DNA of 33,886 nucleotides from JAFGJQ01 sp964586145 (GTDB lineage: Bacteria; Planctomycetota; Phycisphaerae; UBA1845): positions 1 through 33,886 of the forward strand of contig CAZPHH010000052.1 in assembly GCA_964586145.1 (NCBI GenBank), read 5' to 3'. Position numbers and translations under genes: made by a program. The notes under the pieces were generated by a model, which was not told the DNA's origin, made no database searches, and saw only the letters and a program-made list of their open reading frames with translations. Positions 24,567 to 32,867 of this stretch are shown here, piece after piece; position 1 is the first letter of the stretch; the number at the start of each line of letters is the position of its first letter.

Positions 24567-25790
24567 TCAGGCTCCCTGGCCGGGGTCGTTGCGAAGGACG
24601 TGGCAAACGGCCTCCGCCAGACGCTCATACTCCCAGGGCTCGTTGTACACCTGGGCGCACACGCGAATCCAGAGCCGGCCCGCGAAATCCATCACCGGCA
24701 CTTCGATGGCAAACCGCTGGAGCAGATCGTCGTGCAGCCGGTCCGCCAGGGCCTTCGAGGCCGGCCAGCGTCCGGGGACGGCCACGGTGGCCATGCTCGC
24801 ACACATTCGGGCCGGTGCCGACGGCGCGGCGTCCCACGCCTCTTCGAGCAGTCGCGACGCCCAGGCGGCCAGGCGGTTGTTGTGGTCCCACCGATGGGCC
24901 CACGGAATGCGCCGGAGGAACGCCAGCGCCGCCGAAACGCCCAGCCAGGGACTCGGATCGCGCGTTCCGGTCCAGGCGAACTCGGCCTGGAATCCCTCCG
25001 GCCAGCCCCAGGAGATCACGAGCGGATGCAGGTCGGCCTGCCGCTCGGGTGCGGCCCAGAGAAACGCGCATCCCTTGGGGGCGCAGAGCCACTTGTGGCA
25101 GTTGCCCGAGTAGTAGTCGGCGCCCAGAGTTTCGATGTCCAGGGGCAGCATTCCGGGTGCGTGGGCACCGTCAATCAGCACGGGCACGCCGCGGGCATGA
25201 CACAACTCCACTAACCGGGCCACGGGCAGAACGAGAGCGGAACATGACGTAACGTGGTCGAGAACGGCCAGCCGCGTACGCGAGGACAGGGCCGACTCGA
25301 CGGCGGTTATGACCTGCTGCTCGTTTTCGATGGGAAAAGGAACCACCGCCTCGACCGGCCGGGCGCCGTGGCGTTCGGCCGTACACCGGATGGCCTTGTT
25401 CACCGCGCCGTATCCGTGGCTGGTGAAGACGATTTCGTCGCCGGGATTCCAGGCAAGCGAGCGGAGCACGGTGTTTACACCCGCGGTTGCGTTTTCGATG
25501 AAGACGAGGTTCGCGCCGTTGGCGCCGATGGACGCAGCCAGTTCATCGGCCGCGGCGCGGAGGGCTCCGGGCAGTGTTCTGGCCAGGAATTGGAGCGGCT
25601 GGCGCTCCATGCGGAGCCGCCATTCGTCCTGGGCCGCGAGCACCTCGCGCGGCGTGGCCCCGAAGGAACCGTGATTGAGGAAGATGCAGTCCGGGTCGAG
25701 CCACCAATGCCGGCGGGCGGCCCGACCGAACTCATTCGGTGTTCCGGTGACAAACGCCCAGGGAACCGTGGTCGGGGAAGACGTGCCCAT
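24567..25790 (-). CDS. PLP-dependent class V aminotransferase-fold enzyme (isopenicillin-N epimerase-like)
   Basis: This 407-residue fold-type I PLP enzyme has LNHGSFGATP at 38-47, VFIENATAGVNTVLRS at 96-111 for cofactor phosphate binding, D207 and H210 in IDGAHAPG, and the Schiff-base lysine K233 in SGNCHKWLCAPKG. This set is typical of the isopenicillin-N epimerase-like/CsdA-like subgroup, in which most members are not penicillin enzymes. ATG 25790 has a GGAG ten bases upstream; a TTG six bases earlier is also possible. First gene of a two-gene unit with the hydrolase. Substrate unknown. Confidence 0.88.
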   Translation of the reverse strand: MGTSSPTTVPWAFVTGTPNEFGRAARRHWWLDPDCIFLNHGSFGATPREVLAAQDEWRLRMERQPLQFLARTLPGALRAAADELAASIGANGANLVFIENATAGVNTVLRSLAWNPGDEIVFTSHGYGAVNKAIRCTAERHGARPVEAVVPFPIENEQQVITAVESALSSRTRLAVLDHVTSCSALVLPVARLVELCHARGVPVLIDGAHAPGMLPLDIETLGADYYSGNCHKWLCAPKGCAFLWAAPERQADLHPLVISWGWPEGFQAEFAWTGTRDPSPWLGVSAALAFLRRIPWAHRWDHNNRLAAWASRLLEEAWDAAPSAPARMCASMATVAVPGRWPASKALADRLHDDLLQRFAIEVPVMDFAGRLWIRVCAQVYNEPWEYERLAEAVCHVLRNDPGQGA

Positions 25791-25865
25791 GGACAAGCGA
25801 CTCCGTGCGCCAGCAAACGCTCTCGGGTGGTGTCCCAGACGGTTGTCGCGGCGGCGTTCGAAGGA

Positions 25866-26375
25866 CTATGGCTCGGGGATTCCGGCGATCCAGATCTGGA
25901 AGTCGACCAGCGTGATCACGCCGTCGCCGTCGAGATCCAGGGCTGGGTTAAAGCCCGCGTCGCCCTGGACCGTTCCGAACGCATCGACGAATATCTGGAA
26001 GTCCAGTCGGTCGACCACGCCATCGCCGTTTAAATCGCCGGGCAGCGGGTCGTTGCCTCCGGTCGAGCCGCCGCCGGCGGGATCGTCCTCTTCGTCCGAC
26101 CCATCGCCGGTGTCGGCGTCGTCGGAATCCTGCGGATCCTCCGGATCATCCACCAAAGAGGGGATCGGATCCTCGGCGGGCGGCTCGTCATCTGCCGGGT
26201 CGATGGCCGGATCGTCTGAGACCCGTTCGTCGTTGGTCAGGTCGGATTGGGCCTCATCGCGGGCGGCCGGGTCTTCGGGGACCGGGTTTCCTCCGGGCAT
26301 CGGGGCGCTATTGCAGCCCGACAGGAGGAATGCCAGTCCCAGTGCGAGGATCATCCGAATTTGCGTTGTGGCCAT
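25866..26375 (-). CDS. Lipoprotein with acidic linker and dockerin-like EF-hand repeats
   Basis: This 169-residue predicted lipoprotein has an N-terminal helix ending L-S-G-C with C21, then a long disordered segment (about 25-115) rich in Asp, Glu and Pro. The C-terminal 50 residues hold two calcium-loop repeats, DLNGDGVVDRLDF and DLDGDGVITLVDF, which is the dockerin type I pattern common in planctomycete secreted proteins. The role may be cell-surface anchoring or calcium binding. ATG 26375 has GGGAG seven bases upstream. It lies downstream of rho in the same direction, 169 bases away. Confidence 0.82.
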   Translation of the reverse strand: MATTQIRMILALGLAFLLSGCNSAPMPGGNPVPEDPAARDEAQSDLTNDERVSDDPAIDPADDEPPAEDPIPSLVDDPEDPQDSDDADTGDGSDEEDDPAGGGSTGGNDPLPGDLNGDGVVDRLDFQIFVDAFGTVQGDAGFNPALDLDGDGVITLVDFQIWIAGIPEP

Positions 26376-26544
26376 CGCGCTTCTCCCGCTCGTGGTGTTC
26401 TGGACCGTTCTTGCCGCGCCGTCGCGAGCAAAAGACAGACATACCACAATCGCAGGGGTCAAGTCCAGTCATCTGCGCCGGATTGCGAGCCTTCTTTCCG
26501 AGTGCGTCGCGCGCGAAACGTGCGATGGCGGCGCGGGCGAGACC

Positions 26545-27681
26545 TCAGCGGGCCTCGGCGGCGACGAAGGCCCGGTTGTCCGGGTGCTTGCCCAGCGCAT
26601 CGAGCAGGGCCTGCATGGCGTTGATGGGCGAGCGGGTCGCGAATGTGCGCCGGATGCGATAGGACAACTCCAGAGCATCCTTGGTCAGCAGCCGTTCCTC
26701 CTTGCGCGTGCCGGATAGGTTCAGGTCGATGGCCGGCCAGAGTCGCTGGTTGGCCATCTCCCGCGACAGCATGATCTCCATGTTCCCCGTGCCCTTGAAT
26801 TCGTTGAAGATCACCTCGTCCATGCGGCTGCCCGTGTCGATCAGGGCGGAGGCGATGATTGTGAGCGAGCCGCCGTTTTCCACGTTGCGTGCGGCGCCGA
26901 AAATGGCCTTCGGCTCTTCCAGGGCGCGGATGTCCAGCCCTCCGGACATGATCCGCCCGCTGTTGCGGATGGCCGCGTTGAACGCACGCCCCAGCCGCGT
27001 CAGCGAATCGAGGAGGATGAACACGTTTTCGCCGCACTCAACGTGCCGTCTGGCCTTCTCGATCATGAGCCGGGCGATGCGTACGTGGCTGGCCACGTCC
27101 AGATCATTCGAGCTGGCCACCACCTCGCCGCGGACCGTGCGACGCATCTCGGTGACCTCTTCCGGCCGCTCGTCGATCAGCAGCACCATCATGTAGACGT
27201 CCGGATGGTTCGTCGCCACGCCCGCCGCCATCTGCTGCAGCAGCACGGTTTTGCCCGTGCGCGGCGGAGCGCAGATGAGGCCGCGCTGGCCGAACCCGAT
27301 CGGCGTCATCAGGTCGACCACCCGCATGGACGGCGAGCCGCCGGGAATCTCGAACCGCACGGGCCGGTCCGGATCGATGGCCACCAGATCGGCGAACGGG
27401 GTACGTTCTGCGAACACGTCGGGGGCCTGTCCGTTGATCGACGTGATGCCGGCCAGTTCCATCGCCCGCGGCTTTCTGGAGGGCCGGGCGGAGCCGGTCA
27501 CCGCCTCGCCCGCGATCAGCCGGTGCCGCCGGACCAGATCGGGGGGCACTCGTGGGTCGGTCGGATGGACGCTGTAATTGCGTTGGGCGGAGCGGAGGAA
27601 CCCGCTGCCTTTGCCGTCGGGCTCGAACGTTCCGATGATCTCACCCTGACCTGTCGACACGGAATCTGCCATGTTGTTCAT
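26545..27681 (-). CDS. rho: Transcription termination factor Rho, short form
   Basis: This 378-residue hexameric RNA helicase has its RNA-binding OB fold at about residues 13-70 (FLRSAQRNYSV), the P-loop APPRTGKT (138-145), Walker B LLIDERPEEVTEM, the Q-loop LDSLTRLGRAFN and the R-loop GSRMDEVIFNEFKGTGNMEI. Compared with E. coli Rho (419 residues), the P-loop lies about 37 residues earlier, so most of the N-terminal helical bundle is missing. ATG 27681 has AAGG upstream; ATG 27672 is an in-frame alternative. It is divergent from pyrF. Confidence 0.95.
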   Translation of the reverse strand: MNNMADSVSTGQGEIIGTFEPDGKGSGFLRSAQRNYSVHPTDPRVPPDLVRRHRLIAGEAVTGSARPSRKPRAMELAGITSINGQAPDVFAERTPFADLVAIDPDRPVRFEIPGGSPSMRVVDLMTPIGFGQRGLICAPPRTGKTVLLQQMAAGVATNHPDVYMMVLLIDERPEEVTEMRRTVRGEVVASSNDLDVASHVRIARLMIEKARRHVECGENVFILLDSLTRLGRAFNAAIRNSGRIMSGGLDIRALEEPKAIFGAARNVENGGSLTIIASALIDTGSRMDEVIFNEFKGTGNMEIMLSREMANQRLWPAIDLNLSGTRKEERLLTKDALELSYRIRRTFATRSPINAMQALLDALGKHPDNRAFVAAEAR

Positions 27682-27976
27682 TCTCTCGCCTTGAAGAGCA
27701 TGCTCTCCCAGGCCGAAACCACAGACGGCTCTCGGTCCGGGACCCCGCCAAATTGTGCAGGAATCGCGAGTTAACCCCGAAGGGCAGGGCAGGCAACGGG
27801 ACGCCCGACCCGCGGCGGTGCATCCTCGCCCATCGTAGCGACCTCGCCCGGAAACGCAAGAGCCGCCTTCAACCCCTTGTCACGAGCCCGCGGTTGACCT
27901 AAAGTGTCGCGAATCCGCCGGCCCCGGTCAATGGGACCGGGCCCGGGGGCCTGGAAAACCACAGGAAGGGGGTTGC
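27682..27976. other. Divergent intergenic region between rho and pyrF
   Basis: No gene is seen in these 295 bases. The leftward part should be the rho leader, which in many bacteria carries autoregulation, but I see no clear structure. Possible promoter hexamers are too weak to call. The pyrF side has a short hairpin at 27923-27941. Confidence 0.4.
27923..27941 (+). promoter_or_regulatory. Hairpin in the pyrF leader
   Basis: CCCGGTC (27923-27929) and GACCGGG (27935-27941) form a perfect 7-bp stem with a 5-base loop, about 35 bases upstream of the GTG start. There is no T-run. It could be an attenuation-type or protein-binding element, or chance in GC-rich DNA. Confidence 0.3.
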
Positions 27977-28924
27977 GTGTCTGAGCACTTTGCCGACCAG
28001 TTGACTGCCGCGATCCGTGCCAAGAAGACCCCTGTCTGCATCGGGATCGACCCCGTCTACGACCGCCTACCCGCCGACATCGCCGAACGTCAGTCCATGA
28101 ACGACGCCTCCGACTCCACCTCCGCCATCGACGGAATTCTCGAGTTCTGCCGGCGGGTCATCAAGATCGTGGCTCCGCTGGTCCCGGCCGTGAAAATCAA
28201 CTCCGCCTTCTTCGAGCAGTACTACTGGGACGGGGTGGAGGCCTACTACGACCTGGTGCAGGAGGCCGACGCCCAGAACCTCATCATCATCGGTGACGTG
28301 AAGCGGGCGGACATCGGGCATTCCAGCGCCGCGTACGCCCGGGCCCATTTGGGAGACCCGACCTTTGCCAATCTGGAGGACATCGTGGCGCCGGACGCGG
28401 TTACGGTGAACCCCTACTTCGGGTTCGACGCCGTTCGCCCGTTCGTGGACATCTGCAAGGCCGACCCGAACAAGGGCGTGTTCGTGCTGGTGCGCACAAG
28501 CAACGAGACGGCTGCGGAGGTCCAGGGCCTCCGTACGGAAGACGGGCAGACCGTGGCCGAGCGGGTGGCCGTGCTGGTGAATGAATGGGCTGGCGACGAC
28601 GGCCTGGTGGGCGCGAGCGGCTACAGTTGCGTCGGGGCGGTGGTCGCGCCGCACAACCGCGAGGAGACCGTTCGCCTTCGCGAACTGATGCCGCGCAGTC
28701 TGTTCCTGGTGCCCGGTTGGGGGGCCCAGGGCCGCGGGGCGGAAGACATCGCCCCCTGCTTCCGGCCGGACGGGACCGGCGCCATCATCAACGCCTCGCG
28801 CAGCGTGCTCTACGCCTACGAAGACATGAAGTACATCGAGCGGTTCACGTCCGAATGGGACCGGTGCATCGAGCAAGCCTGTAAGGATTTCATCAAGGAC
28901 GTGGCCACCGTCGCCAAGCTGTGA
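27977..28924 (+). CDS. pyrF: Orotidine 5'-phosphate decarboxylase, type 2
   Basis: This 315-residue enzyme makes UMP from orotidine 5'-phosphate, the last step of pyrimidine synthesis. The N-terminal VCIGIDPVYDRL, the catalytic Asp/Lys pair in IIIGDVKRADIG and the late VPGWGAQG are visible. This is the long form (Mycobacterium-type, TIGR02127), longer than the about 230-245-residue E. coli enzyme. The start is GTG 27977 after a GGAAGG-type site. No other pyrimidine genes are adjacent. It lies 110 bases before the EEP lipoprotein gene in the same direction. Confidence 0.94.
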   Translation: MSEHFADQLTAAIRAKKTPVCIGIDPVYDRLPADIAERQSMNDASDSTSAIDGILEFCRRVIKIVAPLVPAVKINSAFFEQYYWDGVEAYYDLVQEADAQNLIIIGDVKRADIGHSSAAYARAHLGDPTFANLEDIVAPDAVTVNPYFGFDAVRPFVDICKADPNKGVFVLVRTSNETAAEVQGLRTEDGQTVAERVAVLVNEWAGDDGLVGASGYSCVGAVVAPHNREETVRLRELMPRSLFLVPGWGAQGRGAEDIAPCFRPDGTGAIINASRSVLYAYEDMKYIERFTSEWDRCIEQACKDFIKDVATVAKL

Positions 28925-29034
28925 ATCTGCGGCGCGGCCCGTCCATACCAGGCGGCCCGACCGAACCCCGAGGCGGTCGCACGACATAGACGGCGTTCGA
29001 GTTCAATCCGCAACCCAGCACGCGTGAGGTACGC

Positions 29035-29841
29035 ATGCGATCGGCATTCCTTCGACTTTTCGGGTCTGTCGGCCTCTGTCTGGTTCTCCTGGCGGGTTGC
29101 GCCTCGCCGCAGCCGACGCCGCTGCGTGTCCTCAGCTACAACATCCATCACGGCGAGGGCATGGACGGGCGACTGGACCTGGAGCGGATTGCGGAGATCA
29201 TCCGGCGGAGTGAAGCTGACCTTGTCGCACTTCAGGAGGTGGACCGCGGCGTGAAGCGGACGGACCGCATGGACCAGCCGGCCCGGCTCGCCGAGCTGAC
29301 GGGCATGCATGTCGTGTTTGAGCGGAACATCGAGCACCAGGGCGGCGACTACGGCAACGCCGTGCTCAGCCGGATGCCGGTGAACCGGCATCAGAACCAC
29401 TTTTTGCCCCAATCCCGGCCCGGGGAGCAGCGCGGGCTGCTGGAAGTCCACGTGACGGTGGACGGTGAGCCCCTGGTCTTCTATGCAACCCATTTCGACT
29501 ACCGCCCCACCGACGGCGAGCGGATGGCCTCCGTGGCCATGCTGAAGGAGAAGATGGGACCGCATGCAGGGCTGCCGATCATCGTGGCCGGCGACCTGAA
29601 CGACACCCCCAACAGCCGCGTCCTCGCAGCGGCCACGGCCTTCCTGGTCGACACGTGCGAGGATGATTCCGGGGCCGTTCTGACCTATCCCGCCGACGCA
29701 CCCAAGAAGCGGATCGACTACATCCTGACGAACGGGCACCCGTCCCTGCGTTGCGTGGAGTTCCGCGTGATTCCGGAATCCATCGCGTCGGACCACCGCC
29801 CGATCCTGGCGGTGTTCGAGATTCAGGCCAACGCGGAATAG
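29035..29841 (+). CDS. Endonuclease/exonuclease/phosphatase-family lipoprotein
   Basis: This 268-residue protein has a lipoprotein signal ending L-A-G-C with C22. The EEP fold is shown by SYNIHHGEG, LVALQEVDRG, YGNAVLSRMPV, TH in YATHFDYRP, AGDLNDTPNS, RIDYILTNG and ASDHRPILA, the full set of metal and catalytic residues. Members act on DNA, phospholipids or phosphoesters. The envelope location suggests a phosphodiesterase-like role outside the cytoplasm, but the substrate is unknown. ATG 29035 has GAGG five bases upstream. It converges on pntB. Confidence 0.88.
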   Translation: MRSAFLRLFGSVGLCLVLLAGCASPQPTPLRVLSYNIHHGEGMDGRLDLERIAEIIRRSEADLVALQEVDRGVKRTDRMDQPARLAELTGMHVVFERNIEHQGGDYGNAVLSRMPVNRHQNHFLPQSRPGEQRGLLEVHVTVDGEPLVFYATHFDYRPTDGERMASVAMLKEKMGPHAGLPIIVAGDLNDTPNSRVLAAATAFLVDTCEDDSGAVLTYPADAPKKRIDYILTNGHPSLRCVEFRVIPESIASDHRPILAVFEIQANAE

Positions 29842-29871
29842 CGGAGGGTCGCCGCTCGCGGCGCTGCGGTC

Positions 29872-31299
29872 TTACGATTCCTTCACGGCGGCGATGAGTT
29901 CGTCAAACGCCTTCTTGCCGTCGTTGAAGAACATCAGGGTGTTGTCCAGCGCGAACAGGGGGTTGGGGATGCCCGCGAAACCCGGGCTGAGGCTGCGCTT
30001 GATGACCACGACCGTGCGGGCCTTGTCCACGTCGATGATGGGCATGCCCGCGATGGGCGAGGACGGGTCGGTGCGGGCCACCGGGTTCACCACGTCGTTC
30101 GCCCCGACCACAATGGCCACGTCCGTCTGCGGCAGCACCGAGTTGATCTCGTCCATCTCCTTCAGCTTGTCGTACGGGATGTCCGCCTCGGCCAGCAGCA
30201 CGTTCATGTGCCCCGGCATGCGGCCCGCCACCGGGTGGATGCCGTAGAGCACCTCTACCCCGCGGGCTTCCAGCAGCGTCGCGAGTTCCCGCACGGCGTG
30301 CTGGGCCTGCGAGACCGCCAGCCCGTAGCCCGGCACGATGACCACCCGCTGCACGCCGTCGAAGAGCATGGCGATCTCTTCGGCGCTGGTCGCCTTGATC
30401 CTTCCGGCATACACCTCGTCGGCGGTGGGGCCGCCGGCCGTCGGGCCGAGCGTGGCGAACATGACGTTGGCCAAGGAGCGGTTCATGGCCTTGCACATGA
30501 TGCTGGTCAGAATGAGCCCCGAAGCCCCGACCAGCGAGCCGGCGATGATCAACACGTTGTTGCTCAGCACAAAGCCCGTGGCGGTCGCGGCTAGGCCCGA
30601 ATACGAGTTCAGGAGGGCAATCACCACCGGCATGTCCGCCCCGCCGATGGGAATGGTGATCAGCACGCCCAGCACGGCCGCCGCCAGCACAAGCAGCCAG
30701 TACCAGGCGGCCGTCTCCGGGTTGCGAACGACCAGCACGCACAGACCCAGGCCGATCGCCAGGCACAGGGCGTTGAGCACGTGGCGGCCCGGAAGCAGAA
30801 GGGAACTGCTCAGCCAGATCTTCCGGCCCTTCCACGAGAAGCGGAGCTCCTGGAGCTTGCCCGCGGCAATGAGGCTGCCGAACAGAGTCACCGCGCCGAT
30901 CAGCCCGGACGCGGCAATGGCGATCCGGGCCTGGAGTTCGCCGTGCGGGTTGACGGAATCGCCGCCGAACTTTATGACCAGCTCGGCCCCCGCCACGAGA
31001 AACGACGCCGCACCGCCGAACCCGTTGAGCAGCCCCACCATCTGGGGCATGCCGGTCATGGGCACTCGCAGGGCCAGGACCGTGCCAATCACGCTGCCCA
31101 CGATCAGGCCGACGATGATCCACGTCCAGTGCAGCACGCCGCCGGCCACCAGGGTCACCACCACCGCGATCAGCATGCCCAGGGCCCCGGTCAGGTTGCC
31201 CCGGACCGCGGTGCGCGGATGGGCCAGCCCTTTGAGGCCGAAGATGAACAGCACGGAGGCCAGCAGGTAGGCCAGGTCTCGGATGGTTTCACCGTCCAC
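29872..31299 (-). CDS. pntB: NAD(P) transhydrogenase subunit beta
   Basis: This 475-residue subunit has an N-terminal part with about eight to nine membrane helices (dII) and a C-terminal NADP(H)-binding domain (dIII) with VVIVPGYGLAVSQAQHAV, NVLLAEADIPYD and VGANDVVNPVA. With PntAA and PntAB it uses the proton gradient to reduce NADP+ with NADH. GTG 31299 has AGGAAGGGG about six bases upstream and lies three bases after the pntAB stop, so the three genes form one operon. Confidence 0.95.
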   Translation of the reverse strand: MDGETIRDLAYLLASVLFIFGLKGLAHPRTAVRGNLTGALGMLIAVVVTLVAGGVLHWTWIIVGLIVGSVIGTVLALRVPMTGMPQMVGLLNGFGGAASFLVAGAELVIKFGGDSVNPHGELQARIAIAASGLIGAVTLFGSLIAAGKLQELRFSWKGRKIWLSSSLLLPGRHVLNALCLAIGLGLCVLVVRNPETAAWYWLLVLAAAVLGVLITIPIGGADMPVVIALLNSYSGLAATATGFVLSNNVLIIAGSLVGASGLILTSIMCKAMNRSLANVMFATLGPTAGGPTADEVYAGRIKATSAEEIAMLFDGVQRVVIVPGYGLAVSQAQHAVRELATLLEARGVEVLYGIHPVAGRMPGHMNVLLAEADIPYDKLKEMDEINSVLPQTDVAIVVGANDVVNPVARTDPSSPIAGMPIIDVDKARTVVVIKRSLSPGFAGIPNPLFALDNTLMFFNDGKKAFDELIAAVKES

Positions 31300-31302
31300 G
31301 GC

Positions 31303-31578
31303 TTACCCCTTCCTGCGGAACATGCCCAACATGCGGTGCGACACCAGGAACCCGCCTACTACGTTGATGGTGGCGAAAACCACGGCAAACAGACCCAGCC
31401 CGGTGGCCAGCGCGCCCTCACCTGCGCCGGTGGCCACCAGGGCGCCCACCACGGTGATGCCGGAGATGGCGTTGGAGCCGGACATCAGCGGCGTGTGCAG
31501 GGTGGGCGGCACCTTGGTGATGATCTCGAAGCCCACGAAGACGGCCAGCACGAAGACGGTCAGCAACAGCACGAACAT
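31303..31578 (-). CDS. pntAB: NAD(P) transhydrogenase subunit alpha, membrane part
   Basis: This 91-residue protein has three membrane helices: MFVLLLTVFVLAVFVGFEII, then a central PLMSGSNAISGITVVGALV, then the last segment with VGGFLVSHRML. This is the separate dII-alpha piece seen in the three-subunit transhydrogenases (as in Rhodospirillum). ATG 31578 overlaps the pntAA stop by one base (TGATG), and a strong GGAGGAAGGAGG site lies upstream. Confidence 0.94.
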   Translation of the reverse strand: MFVLLLTVFVLAVFVGFEIITKVPPTLHTPLMSGSNAISGITVVGALVATGAGEGALATGLGLFAVVFATINVVGGFLVSHRMLGMFRRKG

Positions 31579-32762
31579 CAATCGACGCCTCCTTCCTCCC
31601 CGTCAGGCGCGGGCGTCTCCAGCCGCTCCCGGACCCGCGGATGCACCACCTGCCCGTTCTGTGTCAGCAACGTGTCACGGATGATCTCGTCGTTCAGGTC
31701 GATGTTCAGGGCCTTGTCCTTCACGAGCAGCCGGAGGAAGGCGCTCATATTGCGGGCGAACATCTGGCTGGCGTGGGTGGGGACGGTCGACGCCAGGTTC
31801 AGCGGGCCGAGGATGGTCACCCCGTTGCGGGTCACCGTTTCGCCCGGGCGGGTCAGCTCGCAATTGCCGCCCCGCTCGGCGGCCAGGTCCACGATCACCG
31901 AACCCGGCATCATGCCGTCCACCATGTCCGCGGTGATGAGCACCGGCGCCTTCGCACCGGGCACGGCGGCCGTGGTGATCACCACGTGATTCGCCGCCAC
32001 CACCTGCTTCATGAGCTCGCGTTGGCGGCGGTAGAAGCCCTCGTCCATGGTCCGGGCGTATCCGCCGGCCGTCTCGGAGTCCTTCGTCTCCAGGTCCATC
32101 TGGACGAACTTCGCCCCGAGGCTTTCGCACTGCTCCTTCACCGCCGGCCGGACGTCATAGGCATGCACCACCGCGCCCAGCCGCTTCGCCGACGCGATGG
32201 CCTGCAACCCCGCCACGCCCGCCCCGATCACGAAGACGTGGGCCGGGGCCACCGTGCCCGCCGCCGTCATGAGCATGGGGAACATGCGGGGCAGGTGACT
32301 GGCCGCCAGGATCACGGACTTGTACCCCGCGATGGTGGCCATCGACGAGAGCACGTCCATGCTCTGGGCCCGGGTGATGCGCGGGATCAGATCGAGGGCA
32401 AACGCCTGTACGCCGGTGCCGGCCAGGGCCTGCACGGCCGCCGGCTCGGACAACGGATCGCACAGGGCGATCAGCACGTGGTCCGGCCGCAGCAAGGAAC
32501 CGTCGTCGGTGCCGGCCTGTGGGTTCGCCGCGGCGGCCCGCACCTGGGCAATGAGAGCAGCCGCCGCAAACACTTCCTGCCGAGACGCAGCGATCCGGCC
32601 GCCCTTGGCCGTATAGGCGGCGTCGGCGAAGCCCGCGGCCGCCCCGGCGCCGGTCTGGAGCACCACCTCCAGGCCGGCTTTGGCCAGCGTGGGCAGCACG
32701 TCCGGCACGAGGGCGACCCGCTGCTCATCCGGAAACGTTTCCCTGGGCACGCCGACAATCAT
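31578..32762 (-). CDS. pntAA: NAD(P) transhydrogenase subunit alpha, NAD-binding part
   Basis: This 394-residue soluble subunit binds NAD(H). It shares the alanine dehydrogenase/PNT fold: MIVGVPRETFPDEQRVALVP at the start, FVIGAGVAGLQAIASAKRLGA as the Rossmann loop, and VTRNGVTILGPLNLASTVP near the end. It is shorter than E. coli PntA because the membrane part is the separate pntAB gene. The ATG at 32762 lies only 26 bases past the terminator hairpin that follows the porin-like gene. Confidence 0.95.
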   Translation of the reverse strand: MIVGVPRETFPDEQRVALVPDVLPTLAKAGLEVVLQTGAGAAAGFADAAYTAKGGRIAASRQEVFAAAALIAQVRAAAANPQAGTDDGSLLRPDHVLIALCDPLSEPAAVQALAGTGVQAFALDLIPRITRAQSMDVLSSMATIAGYKSVILAASHLPRMFPMLMTAAGTVAPAHVFVIGAGVAGLQAIASAKRLGAVVHAYDVRPAVKEQCESLGAKFVQMDLETKDSETAGGYARTMDEGFYRRQRELMKQVVAANHVVITTAAVPGAKAPVLITADMVDGMMPGSVIVDLAAERGGNCELTRPGETVTRNGVTILGPLNLASTVPTHASQMFARNMSAFLRLLVKDKALNIDLNDEIIRDTLLTQNGQVVHPRVRERLETPAPDGEEGGVD

Positions 32763-32782
32763 GGTCGATTTCCCATCCTGAC

Positions 32783-32829
32783 AAAAGGCATCGCCGCCGC
32801 GCCGGTTGGGTTCCGTCGCGGCGGCGATG
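32783..32829 (-). terminator. Strong intrinsic terminator between the outer-membrane protein gene and pntAA
   Basis: CATCGCCGCCGCG (32789-32801) and its perfect complement CGCGGCGGCGATG (32817-32829) form a 13-bp stem with a 15-base loop. On the minus strand it is followed by CCTTTTG. It lies about 40 bases past the stop codon of the outer-membrane protein gene and just ahead of pntAA, which is read in the same direction. Confidence 0.8.
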
Positions 32830-32867
32830 GGTGTCTTCTCCGGTTGTCCCGGAACGCAAACCGGGGA

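Noticed and set aside
24567..25790. Gene as a true isopenicillin-N epimerase (cefD)
   Set aside because: The fold and lysine fit, but no beta-lactam biosynthesis genes are near and this subgroup is mostly of other functions.
27682..27837. Promoter hexamers for rho (TTGCGT with TACGAT)
   Set aside because: Only three- and four-of-six matches; too weak to call in GC-rich DNA.
28958..28979. CGACCG/CGGTCG stem after pyrF as a terminator
   Set aside because: Only six pairs with a ten-base loop and no T-run.
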